NCBI GenBank assembly: GCA_963576785.1
Contig: OY756139.1
Span: forward strand, 3,224,001-3,288,000
Length of the DNA: 64,000 nucleotides
Direction: 5' to 3'
Source of the DNA: Chlorophyllum brunneum
Taxonomy: Eukaryota > Basidiomycota > Agaricomycetes > Agaricales > Agaricaceae
Positions 13,207-23,377 of the stretch are shown piece after piece. Both the position numbers and the translations under genes were made by a program. Positions within the stretch are counted from its first letter, which is position 1. The number at the start of each line of letters is the position of its first letter. Under the pieces are notes generated by a model. That model was not told the origin of the DNA and did not search any database. It saw only the letters and a program-made list of their open reading frames with translations.

Positions 13207-14353
13207 TCAACTCTTCGACGGTGAAACGGTCTGCGCACAAACTTCCAAAGCCGATAAAATGCGCTGTGTAACATACTCCTGTTGGGGTGTAAGAAAGTCA
13301 TTATCCGGTTCGTCTTCACAATCATACCGAAGGTGCATATCCCCAGAGCACGATAATCCCTCAATAGAAAAGTCGTCACGTTCAAGACCGAAACCGATCC
13401 GAAGAAGGCTGTCACTGACGGCGGAGATGCCATCCAGGTAGTCGGCCAACTTGAGCATTTCTATGTCCCTGTCACCCAGACGGATTGTAAAGAACAACTC
13501 CGCTGAACCCCCTGAGGAAGAAATACCACGGAAAGTTTGTTGGAGGCGGCGAAGATACATTTCGTGCGCCTCGAAATCATCTGACAACGATTGAAAGGAG
13601 GAGGGGAGGTCGTGCTTTATGAAATTGGAGAGATCCCGGAGGTCTTTTCTCTGGGGGTCAGAGATGGCGGTTTCAGACCATCGACGCGATGCTAAGGAGA
13701 ATACAAGTGTAAGTGCTTTCGGAAATGGTGGATTTTAGCTACGGAACTCACAAAAAAGCTAGAATGGGCCTTGTACTCTACGGTTATAGCCCTCTCGAAC
13801 TCTTCGCCATCAAATGTTCTCGCCAACTCGCCAATATTTGATCTTGTTCTTTCCAAGGTATTTGTTACGATGTGGACCCAAAACTGATACCGCCTAATCA
13901 ACCCCAGTACCAGATCTATCCCATCATGTTCACATTGACCGCCATGATATAGGTATGGACATCCGGTGGAGGCAATCAATTCCGAAACGCAGTCTCGGGA
14001 TTTGATCATCCGAGTATACATAGGCAGAGTGCATACAAGGCTCCCGTAACTGGAGTTGGCGTATAGGCACATCATCGAAGGCAGATTATTGAAATGTAAT
14101 GCAGCAGCAGAGGCTGCATTTCTATTTCTGCGGGAAATTTCCTGAAAGAACTTTTTGGCGGGACACTTATACGTGTTAGAGTACTCAAAATCAGTTATGT
14201 TCATCGCGAGAACGGAATGGTAGAGATGTGCGGAAGTGTCAAGGATGGACCGGAATATCCTGTCTAATTTTTTGATGCTGGGATTGGTAGGATGTTCCTA
14301 GAGTAGTTGAGCAGTTAGAGTGCAGGGGATAAGTGTTGTTTTCTGCTCACCAT
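13207..14353 (-). pseudogene. Unrecognised basidiomycete gene, copy 1 (possible one-base deletion)
   Basis: Function unknown; no domain recognised. The probable start ATG at 14353 lies directly before a GTGAGC intron donor, exactly as in the paralogue on the other strand. The first long exon includes MYTRMIKSRDCVSEL, CEHDG(I/V)DLVL and ELARTF, all shared with copy 2. The second long exon includes SDDFEAHEMYLRRLQQTF and ends QRILSALEVCAQTVSPSKS. At the exon 2 donor (about 13755-13760) a T tract is one base shorter than in copy 2. This leaves the downstream exon out of frame unless another splice site is used. I therefore list it as a probable pseudogene, with a homopolymer sequence error as the alternative. 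It lies within the inverted-repeat-bounded segment. Confidence 0.5.
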
Positions 14354-14699
14354 GAGGGCGCAGAGGTGTATATGAATGGAGATAGTGGTGATTAAGTGTG
14401 TACCTGGGGCTAGTGCACGCAATAATATAGTGACGGAGTAACCGAGACACAAGTACTTAACAGGAATCAGAGAGGGATACCCTTAAAGGTCCTGACACCC
14501 CACCACAACCCTCACAGAAACAGCACCAGTTACCTCCAACAAGTATGCATCCACCTCCTGCAAGCAGCCGGATCCCGTCATTGGTCACATAGGCGAGGAT
14601 AATAGCAGAACGACCAGTCAAACTTTGGGATTTTTCATCGCTAGCTAACACAGTCCAGCCTTAAAATATAATCAGGAATACTGCAGGAGAACATTGTTT

Positions 14700-14827
14700 C
14701 CGACTAACAGAAGCGTGTTGTCACCACGTTACCGTTAATCAATCATGACACAGTAATAAGTTGGCGTCCGAGCTAGCATGATCTCGGAACTCGGAACTAG
14801 CAAGCGACATCACCGTTGGTCCTGTTA
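14700..14827 (-). repeat. Right inverted repeat of the 13-14.8 kb element
   Basis: Reverse-complement partner of 13009-13168. The inner block is 14700-14766 and the outer block 14806-14827. It sits between the two divergent paralogues, about 85 bp before the start codon of copy 2. Confidence 0.65.
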
Positions 14828-14911
14828 CAAATACCGTGGTTTCCAGGTTTATCATTCAACGTGTTCATCATATTTATTCATACATCTGTCGCCCTACCCT
14901 ACGAAGTCCTC

Positions 14912-16042
14912 ATGGTGAGCAAAAGGTGCTGTTCATCAATCATCCTTCGTACATCTAACTGCTCAACCACTCTAGGAGCCTCCTGCCAAAATCAGCTTCG
15001 GACAACCATATGAGGTCTTCCAGTCTATTTTTGACACCTTAATCCACCTCTACCCCTCTGTTCTCGCCACGGGGATGGATGTTTGGGAGTACCTCAACCT
15101 CCATAGGTCTCCCGCCAAAAAGCGCTTCGACGATATTTTTGATAGAACCAAATCCGCACTATATGTCTACGTACGCCACCTCGAAAAACTATCGAGCACG
15201 ATCCGCTTTTACTTCGACTTCCGATACGAGCCTTTTATATACGTTCTATATATGCATACGCGGATGATCAAGTCTCGAGACTGCGTTTCAGAATTGAGCA
15301 ATTATGGCTTGGGATGTCCGTATCCATATCGGGACCATGAAGAAGGTCGATGCGAACACGATGGAGTGGATCTAGTTTTGAAGTTCGTCGAGGCGACCCG
15401 GCGGGCGATACACGTCGTAATACAGGATTTGGAAAGAGTGAGATGGACCACCAACGAGTTGGCGAGAACGTTTAATGTTGAAGAGTTTGAACAAGCTATA
15501 ACTGTAGTGAACGAAGCTCGCCTCAGCTTCCTTTGTGAGTTCCCCAACTGAAATCTACCATTTCCGAAAGCCACTGACACTTGCGTTGTTAATTCTCCTT
15601 AGTGTCATGTCAACCACCACGCCGACAATCTAGAGAAATCCCACTCCCCATCTTAGACTCCCAGAAGCAACACCTCCAAGATTTCTCCAACCTCATAACT
15701 CATGACCTTCCCTCCTCCTTTGAAGCGTTGTCAGATTACTTCCAAGCCCACGAATTGTACCTCTGCCACCTCGAACAAACTTTTCGCAGTACCAAACAGT
15801 CCTCTTGCCCATCGCATGAGTCCGAATCGCGTGTCGTACTGCGTCTGATTGACAGGGATACGGTATTGTCCGAATGGGCGAGCTACGTGTATTACACCTT
15901 ACGCATCTGGGACGGACTTCGCTCAATCAGCTTTGGTTTTTGGTGTGGCCGTCCCGCGACCTTGTCTACTGAATCATGCAGGGACCTTCGGTATGATTAT
16001 AAAACAGATATATATGATTTTCTTACACCCCAACAGCAGTAG
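14912..16042 (+). CDS. Unrecognised basidiomycete gene, copy 2 (early stop near C-terminus)
   Basis: Paralogue of the minus-strand gene at 13207-14353, arranged head to head with about 560 bp between start codons. ATG 14912 is followed at once by an intron (14915 to about 14977), then EPPAKISFGQPYEVFQSIF. Shared blocks are MHTRMIKSRDCVSEL, CEHDGVDLVLKF and ELARTFNVEEFEQAI. After an intron at about 15535-15600 come LSDYFQAHELYLCHLEQTF and DFLTPQQQ, then TAG at 16040-16042. Copy 1 has tyrosine at the stop position. The frame stays open for 22 more codons to TGA 16109-16111, with a sequence resembling the copy 1 C-terminus. So this copy is probably shortened by 22 residues by one substitution. 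A longer N-terminus from ATG 14816 is possible in frame. Function unknown. Confidence 0.5.
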
Positions 16043-16779
16043 GTTTCACAGCGCATTTACTCGGCTTTTAAAGTTTATGCACAGACCATTTCACCGTCGA
16101 CGAGTCAATGAACCGTAGGGATATATTATAAGCTGGTGTAGTGGTCCTCAAACAACAGAAGTTCCGTGTTATCACCCGCGACGTCCTGGGTATGGCTTCC
16201 TTGGTTTCATGGTGTGAACGAGCATCTAGACACGGTCAAGTCCAAATTTCCATTTCCCGCATCGTACGGGATATACATGGTACAACTAAAGAACAATTAT
16301 CACTTCTATAATCCGGAGTCTAATTTACTCAGACCTATCCTGATGCAGAGGGAGGATGACCACCAGGCACAGCGGGAGTGGGTGGAGGATTCGCAATAGG
16401 CTTCATCGCAGGGAAAAGTTGCACCTCTTTGATATCAAAAGAATTATCGCATCAACGTAAAGGATGAGAACTTACTCGTCGAATCAGTTGGGGGCATAAC
16501 TGGACGGTCGATGAAGCATGGTACACTTACGTGGTACGACGAAATGCATCAAGGATATCTGCACTTGAGGCAAGCAGTTCATCCAGCATAGCTGGGTGTG
16601 GTGGGTGAGTTGTGTAATGAAATAATGCTTATGGGAGTCTGAAGTAGTATACTCACCTGGCTGAGATCGGCGGGTGACTGTCAGGCTGTAATGAGATCAT
16701 AGTCATGAACACTGAGGTTGGAATTAATCCATTCAGTTTTGTTTGTTCCCAAGTAGCGGGGAAATCTCACTGTAAAGAT
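16043..16779. other. 3' flank of copy 2, no gene seen
   Basis: Bases to about 16111 are the former C-terminal codons of copy 2. About 16120-16190 resembles the 3' flank of copy 1 (GCTGGTGTA then ACAGAAG and a GTTATCAC block), including a worn copy of the inner inverted repeat. Nothing recognisable is seen from there to 16779. Confidence 0.4.
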
Positions 16780-17030
16780 AGCTTTATACGGTCCCAGAAT
16801 GGACTGTCATCAAGAGCAAACTTCCAGGGCCAAGCAAATGCACTGTGTAACATACTCCTGTTGGGGTATAAGGAAGCCGCAGCGTTTTCTGCTCACCACG
16901 ATGGTACGGCAACGCATTGAATATTAAATCTGGAAACGATGGCATTTATAACAGGAACAACGGTGATGTCACTTAGATCTGACTGACCAAGCTCCAATAT
17001 TCAATATTCAATACTCATACCAAGGCAAGA
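16780..17030 (-). repeat. Third, internally deleted remnant of the orphan gene unit
   Basis: Bases 16830-16880 match the C-terminal coding part of copy 1 (shared CTGTGTAACATACTCCTGTT). They run directly into a short match to the copy 1 start region (TTTTCTGCTCACCA) and then, at 16949, into the outer inverted-repeat sequence. The intervening coding sequence is gone, so this is a collapsed relic showing that the unit was once present at least three times. Confidence 0.5.
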
Positions 17031-17265
17031 CCGTGAATGTGATTTTCTCAAGACCCGACTGGGACCTTCATCACAATAAGTATACCCCTACTCCATCAAT
17101 GACTATCTATTTGCCTCTCATAAGGGACTGGACTTGCACCTCGACTTGGTGCTATAGAGTTAGGAGCCCATCCACGGTCGAGTTGCTGGTACCCGCGCCC
17201 GATGGGGAGGGGTACGGGTGCCATATATGGGAAACCCTCTTTGACCTTGTTGATGAAATCTGTTG

Positions 17266-17485
17266 ACATGGCTGACAGCCCAGCCGCCGCTTTCTCCTGG
17301 ACCACCAACGAATCGCAAGGGTTGCTTCGTGATGTTGTCTCGAAAACATTTCCGACGGATGGGACGTATCGTGTTGTCTCACTTGCTGACCACCCTTTCA
17401 AACTGCTTACAAGGACAGCTGTGAAGGCATTGAAGGAAAGATGTCGAGCGAAACAATACACCGTTACTGAGCAGAGTATGTACTA
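17266..17485 (+). CDS. Short open frame, hypothetical, possibly a first exon
   Basis: ATG 17266 opens a frame of about 73 codons (MADSPAAAFSWTTNESQGLL, later HPFKLLTRTAVKALKERC) ending close to a GTATGT donor-like sequence. Composition is gene-like with an amphipathic helical second half, but I recognise no domain and cannot place a second exon. It could be a relic or a small orphan. Confidence 0.25.
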
Positions 17486-18472
17486 GACTGGCAGGTACGA
17501 GAAAAAACCCTCGTGAATCTTCGTATTGCTCTAATTGAAGGGAACGCGTCGACGCGTACAAGTACAAGAGACACATCCTAATTGGGGATGCCAGCGATGG
17601 CCGAATATCGGCGTGGTTCCACATCACGCGGCAACCTTTGCCGAGTGATGAATTGACCCTCTGACTGTACAGGAAAAATTACGCCAAAATTAAAATTACG
17701 GAGCAGACTTATACCCTGTGTGCGGGTATAAGGCGTACTAACGTATGCGTCTGCTTTCGGAGACTACTTCTCAAGTATATTTAGTGTCATTGAACTTGCT
17801 GACTGAGAAAACTCATAACTTGCTAATCCCGGTGGCTTGCAGTTCGCCCTATGATTGACAGGCTATTCAATACCTGGGGCCTACATATCATCATATCAGA
17901 TCCATTAGCGAGTTTGTTGCCCGGTGGTATGCTTTGATAACATGCCCATCACTATGATATTATCACTGACAATCCATGTTCCGTGTTTCAGGGTCCAAAT
18001 TCTCAGCCCTCCTTCCTTTTTCTGGTGAGGACTGCTCTCAAAGGCTCTTCTGATGTCTCGCTTACTATTTGTAGACTGATCATTCGAGTCAATATCTATT
18101 ACAAGGGAAACCTCTTCCCACCTGATTAGTCCTTCCTTCCGACTTTTGATCTACGGGAGCGTTTTAGATGAAGCGGTGACTACCTCAGGACCCGCTTTTG
18201 AACCATGTGGAGGACTCTCCTCAACAGCCATACTGTTCTTTGGCGAAATTCCCTGTCCAATGAGCAGCAGTCCACTGGCTTTTACTATTATGTCCCGGCC
18301 CTTGTCAAGTGTATAAATGGAAACCGAAAGCACGGAGATGAACATAATGACTTGAGACTTGACCCTTCATGCTCATACACGTTTCTGGATGTGGAAATCC
18401 CCCTGTTGTGGCAGTACGGGGGCACAGGTATATAATCTGTGAGCCCGCCCCTTTGCCCTCGCCTGGTCGACA
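17486..18472. other. Gene-free region before the pseudokinase
   Basis: No convincing frame, repeat or RNA gene was seen. The last part should be the promoter of the kinase-like gene. Confidence 0.35.
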
Positions 18473-19620
18473 ATGTCTGAACTACCACCTGTTAGTCCCT
18501 GTTCTATCCAAAACCCCACGATTCCCCCTGATATCCTATTATCTAGAATCTATACCTACCTGAGAAGACCGTTACACAGCTCTCACAACAAAACCTCGTG
18601 CCTTTTGGTGCATCATCCCACTCCAACGTCGTAAAAGGACAACTCGACCAGAAACTCATCGCTGTGAAACAAGTCAGATTGCGGCATGGTCTCCCATCGT
18701 ATCCTTGTAAATCAGAGGTAAGAGCAACTACCTTAATACGCTCAAGAGTCATTACCGAGAATTCATAGCTTGAACGTGCATGTATTGAGTGGCGAAGAGC
18801 AGCCTCGCATAGAAACGTTCAACCGCTTTTCGGTCTGTGGAAGCATAATGGCTTATTCCCTATGCTCGTTACGCCATGCATTGAGTGGAATATCATGGAT
18901 TACCTCCTTGCGAAACCAACTGCGGACAAATACATCTTGGTGCGTGGAAGTAAACCAATTCCTGGTTATCCTTTATTCACGGATCATCTTTAGGTCTTTT
19001 ATGTAGGACTTGCATTGGAGTATACGCATCGGCAAGTCCCACCTATCCTACACGGGAATATAAAAGGCGTAAGTATCCCTCCAATTCTTCCTCTCCACTC
19101 GATCCAATGTCCCCCCCAAGTCCAATATTCTTGTAGATCAGAACGGAAAAGTCTATCTCTCCGGAATTGGCGTCTATAACGCATTAGCAACGCCTGAACA
19201 GGTTGATTACGAGACGCGTTGGAAGGCACCGGAGAAGGTTATCAGGGGTGCACTACACAGCACAGCATGTGACGTTTGGAGTTTTGCAATGACAATTCTA
19301 GAGGTATTTACGAACATATAGAACTGCTCCATCTGACTCGGGGCTTACGCACTTGATGATAGATTTGGACCCAGAGACATCCGTTCTACTACCTTCTTCC
19401 AGCAGCGACCGTTGTTCTCGGTCTAACGCAGGGGCATATCCCACAACAACCTTCGAGGGCTGTGATGCCGGACGATAACCTATGGCGCATGCTCACTCAG
19501 TGCTGGAGTTATACACCTTCGGAAAGACTATCGATGACTGATGTTCTCGCTTGGCTGCGTCTATTGAAGGAATTGTCCCGGACACCTGCACGCGCGCTCG
19601 CTTTGGTGCCGAATGGTTGA
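18473..19620 (+). CDS. Protein kinase-fold protein, probable pseudokinase
   Basis: A single kinase domain of the tyrosine-kinase-like type common in mushrooms, assembled from six exons. Introns fit at about 18491-18546, 18719-18769, 18940-18994, 19069-19119 and 19303-19362. Recognisable pieces: LIAVKQVRL (the VAVK lysine is kept), HRNVQPLFGLW, MDYLL, GLALEYTHRQVPPILHGN, NILVDQNGKVYLSGIG, TRWKAPEKVIRG (APE region), CDVWSFAMTILE and CWSYTPSERLSM (the conserved arginine). The catalytic loop reads HGN where active kinases have HxD, and the DFG position reads GIG. Both catalytic and Mg-binding aspartates are therefore absent, and phosphotransfer is unlikely. No regulatory domain is attached. It may act as a binding scaffold or decoy, or be a gene decaying without frame damage. 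Confidence 0.7.
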
Positions 19621-20126
19621 CCTCGTCTGGCGGATTCAAAAGGACGTTGACTTCGGGTATATATTAATCAATCTTTCACATATTGCATTACGCTTCGAGG
19701 CACAAAAAGAATAGAAAGAATACTGCAGGGGAATAATGATAAGAAAATGAGGGGGCTACATACAGTTAGGAAACGAAGTGTGAGAGCCAGAGAGTGGAGT
19801 CGTCATCGTAATGTTGATATCACAAACACGAGCAAGGAGTAAGAAGCCTAGAGAACCATACCCAGAATGTTGAAACAAAGAACGAAACGCATAGTCCCAG
19901 TCGATACACATAAACATATCATAAGTCGTCTTCAGGATCCCAACGCGAGATCTTGTCCAATGGTTGATAATAGTACTGTTTGTACTTCTTCGTTACACTT
20001 CGCTTTCCCGGCCGAGGCATCATACTCCGTATCAGAGCAGCTCGCTCTTGATCACAGTCCAGTTCAGGAACATAGAACCATCGCGCTTCCGCTGCGGATT
20101 TAGTTTCATCCTACACCAAGAGAAAT
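19621..20126. other. Convergent intergenic region
   Basis: 3' flanks of the pseudokinase gene (+) and the GDS1-like gene (-). No gene seen. Confidence 0.4.
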
Positions 20127-22315
20127 TCAACAATGAGGTGGAACGACCAGATAGATCCAACGCACTTTGTAACTGCTATCCACCTTTCCAAACACCCCAC
20201 TCCCTCGGCCCGTAACCCCACTTTGCAGTACACGACCAAATACATCGCGCCACTCTTCCTCATCTCGCTCTGCCTTCATTGATGGTCTGGTTTGCAACAC
20301 AACTTTGCAAATCTGCGAAATAGGCAGTGATGATGCTCGCGATGTAGCCATGCCCTCAATAATCATCCCGCAAATTTCAGCATCTGCTTCGGCAATTCCG
20401 TTCCGGTCCCTGCTAATACCATCCGAAAACGTGAGGCGGGGAGGAGGTATTGAAGAAGCTCGAGATGACGATGACGATGACGAGGTCGCAGATGATTCAG
20501 AGTCGGAGTCGTCGATTGTGTATTTGGATAATCTCTTCCTTTCTGATATCGAAGTTGAATTGAATATTTCCGAGGTAGCCGGATTTTTGTGACGCTTCTT
20601 GATACCGGCTTTCGGCCTTTGCTCCTCATGGAGCTCTCTCGGGCTTGATGCACCGATATTTTGAGAAGCACCATCAGAAGCTTTCACTCGTTTACGTGCA
20701 GGACCATCAACGCACGTCGAGTCGAGACTCAATATAGGTCGTTTGTTGAGTGTCGTGGTGATCTCGGCCGTAGCGGCAGCACTTGATGAATGGAGCGAGT
20801 CCTTGCTCGTTGGACTTTGAGACAAGAGGTCCTCAGCCTTCGGAAGCGGAGGTGGCGTAAAGTTAGGGTAATGCGCGCGAGCATCTTGACTGGTAGATGA
20901 TTGAGCAATGGGGTAAGGGGCCGAGGCTTCTGAGAAAGACTCGACAATTTTTGGCGCAGAGGGTAAAGATTCCAGAGACCCGATAATCTGAGTAGCTGAT
21001 TGGGAAAGGTCGGGTTTGATAATGCTTGATTGTAAAGAGGCGTGTGTCGAATGGTCATGGGGTCTGGGAGTTGAATCCAAATCCTAATATTGCACGAAGC
21101 CATAAGTTCCGGCAGTCAAAATAACGTGGAGCATGAGGAAATACTCACGGAGTTTGCGCCTACTTCATCGGGATTCGAGCCGTCCTCAACCTCTTGTGCC
21201 ACAACAGCTTGTGTCGTGAAAATCAATTCTTGAACATCCTCTTCTCCAATTTCTGATGAGATAGGCGATAGAGGGGACGACGGGGCTACGAGGGGTGAGG
21301 AAGGACAAGAATTATCCGGCGAGATTGATGCGGGGGGGAGAGGTGCTAGCGAAACCGCTGGTGAGAAGGGAGGGGGTGACGAAGGTGGCAGCGGGCTTGA
21401 AGGTGTCAGAACCTCGTCCACGTCCATACTGCTGTCTCTATCGCTCGTGAGAGGTGGCAGAGGCTCCATGAACCCAAGCGTTGGAGAGGACGGCAGGGAC
21501 GGCTGTGTGGCCGGAGATGGTGCGGAAGTTACCTCGGGTACCACCGATTCACTTTGTTTGTCGGGTTCAGGGGGTCGGGAAGGGACGACGGATGCGGGGA
21601 TGGAAGGAGCCGGCTCAGAAATGGGCCTGGAAGTAATCAAAACGTCGGCAATCGAATCGGTTGCGGGAGCGGATTTGCGAGTCGAGAGCAATGAATGTTG
21701 GTAGGGCATAGGATCAGTTTTCCAACGACCACGCTCCGCAGATGTGCGAAAACACATGGTACGGATTCCCAATTCCCGGAGCGAGAAGCCTGGCCCATCA
21801 TCCACTTCGTTGTCCTGTGTATCTGAAAGAGGTGTTAGGGGCCGTTGTCGAGTGCGGGCGGGCAGATCCGGCCGACTATCATCGAAATCTGTGTCCATGC
21901 CCTCGGAATAGTCTGACGCGTCAAAATCTGAGGCTGCGGCGTAACGCTGCTGATACATGAAAGCCGATCGTGACATGAAGGATGTCGAACGGCGCGGCTG
22001 GGTTTTCGGTGGTATGCGAGGGGCGGAATATCGGTGCCAGGAGGAATGCGAGTCCTGGAATTGGTCGCTCGAAGTTCGAAAGTCAGCGCCTAGTCCCATG
22101 GTAGGACTTGACTGTATGTGGGCATAATCGTATGTCCGCTTGGTGTTGTAAGGTGTCGTAGGCGGGGAGGACGAGCGGGGCGGCGAGGAGAAGGAACCGT
22201 GGTGAGTATAAGGGTGTGGCCAGGAAGATAACGGCGGGAGGGTGAAATCGGCGACGATGTCTGCGAGACCCGCAGTGCGAGGGAGCTCTGCAGGCGAATG
22301 GTAGGGCGACGACAT
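20127..22315 (-). CDS. Low-complexity nuclear-type protein, possible GDS1-like winged-helix C-terminus
   Basis: Two exons (22315-21149 and 21083-20127) joined by one GTGAGT..TTAG intron give 707 residues. The first ATG in the frame, at 22315, gives MSSPYHSPAELPRTAGLADI. Most of the protein is Ser/Pro-rich and probably disordered: SSPPRSSSPPTTPYN, several SSPL and PPSSPPP runs, and acidic patches. A basic KKRHKNP stretch near ARKRVK could be a nuclear signal. The last 90 residues look folded: AEICGMIIEGM, SLPISQICKVVLQTRPS, EEEWRDVFGRVLQSG and GVFGKVDSSYKVRWIYLVV. This resembles the winged-helix region of fungal GDS1 proteins. That link is from memory of the pattern, and the function is unproven. 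Confidence 0.55.
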
Positions 22316-23377
22316 GGCAGTCAAGGTGATAAGGGCGGCGAGTCACGTGTGCCCACGCGTTGGTTCAGTAAACGCGTTTCGCACGGAGTTTCAAATACTC
22401 CAACTCCGCTCTGCGCGTCGTCCCGCGTGACTCGCGATAACGTGATGTCCTTGACCAGTGGAGCATTGCTCGGCGGTGAAATGATCGCCCTGTGGACGAA
22501 GGGGCAATGAGTGAAATGGGGAACAAATATAAGTTGAAATAACGTACGATTACGACGCAGAAACAATGCTAGGCGCGGTTGTATGGATGTAAAAGATCCC
22601 TCTCCGGACAGCATGGAGCCACATGGCCCAGGTCGTCGATACCAAAGTAGGATCTGTGTAGGCATGATGGGTCTAGGAGCCTCCAGAAACAGCCCAGCGT
22701 TGACATGGTATCCTTTGGGTGAGAGGCCAAAGGGATGACAGCCTGCAGGCAGAGTAATCATGATTCATCTCCCCAGGTCATCATCAGCTTCCAGAACCAT
22801 GAGGCCAAGTTCCGGACCAATGCCTCATTATTTATGACCCATTCAGACATCTGAGAGTGTTGGAGACGAATGATTATGAAAATGGATGAAGGAGATATTC
22901 AGGATTGCGTTGCGGCTGCTCCTATCTTTGCCTCTTCATCGATGTTATCCATTGAGGTACGAATCGAGCAGGTATACACAGAAGATAGAGACCTTGAGAG
23001 TCTTCCGACGCCGAAGAGACAGACGTGTCTTGATGGACAGTGGTAGAGGATGGACAGAGGAAGTGAGGTGTCCTTAAATTAAACGCTGCAAGTTGCTAAT
23101 TTAGCAGTGTGTCACGTGCAACTAAAAATGCTTAGTAGTAGATGGAAATTGTGGTGCAAGAACGTATAGCCTTGCTCTATATATCGATGCACTATCATCT
23201 GCGGAATACCAAGCCCATTGTTCGGAATGAAAATTCCCGGTCAAGTCCGCCCGAGTTTCCACCATACATAGCATGGCAACACGGCCGGCGCCGGTGCGTT
23301 TCTAAATATGGAGGTGGGTCGGCAGGCGAGCTGTTGTCAAATGCCCCTTTCTCCTTGAACAATCACGCCCATCGTCC
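22316..23377. promoter_or_regulatory. 1.06-kb divergent intergenic region between the GDS1-like gene and the NIPA transporter gene
   Basis: No gene supported. It contains CACGTG at 22344-22349, close to the GDS1-like start, and another in GTGTCACGTGCAAC at about 23111. These E-box type sites are bound by bHLH factors. The antisense frame 22321-22761 has no recognisable content. Confidence 0.4.

Larger units (their letters stand above)
13009..14827. mobile_element. Candidate inverted-repeat-bounded element carrying an unrecognised gene
   Basis: A 1.82-kb segment bounded by inverted repeats. The outermost 22 bp, beginning TAACAGGACCAACGGTGATG at 13009, recur perfectly in reverse complement at 14806-14827. 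A second inner block of 67 bp (13102-13168) recurs inverted at 14700-14766 with 59 of 67 bases matching by my count. The only gene inside is the minus-strand orphan at 13207-14353. I see no transposase and no clear target-site duplication. This could be a non-autonomous element with captured cargo or a local inverted duplication; the sequence alone does not decide. Confidence 0.5.

Noticed and set aside
22321..22761. 146-codon antisense frame upstream of the GDS1-like gene
   Set aside because: Lies in a divergent promoter region and shows no protein-like pattern.
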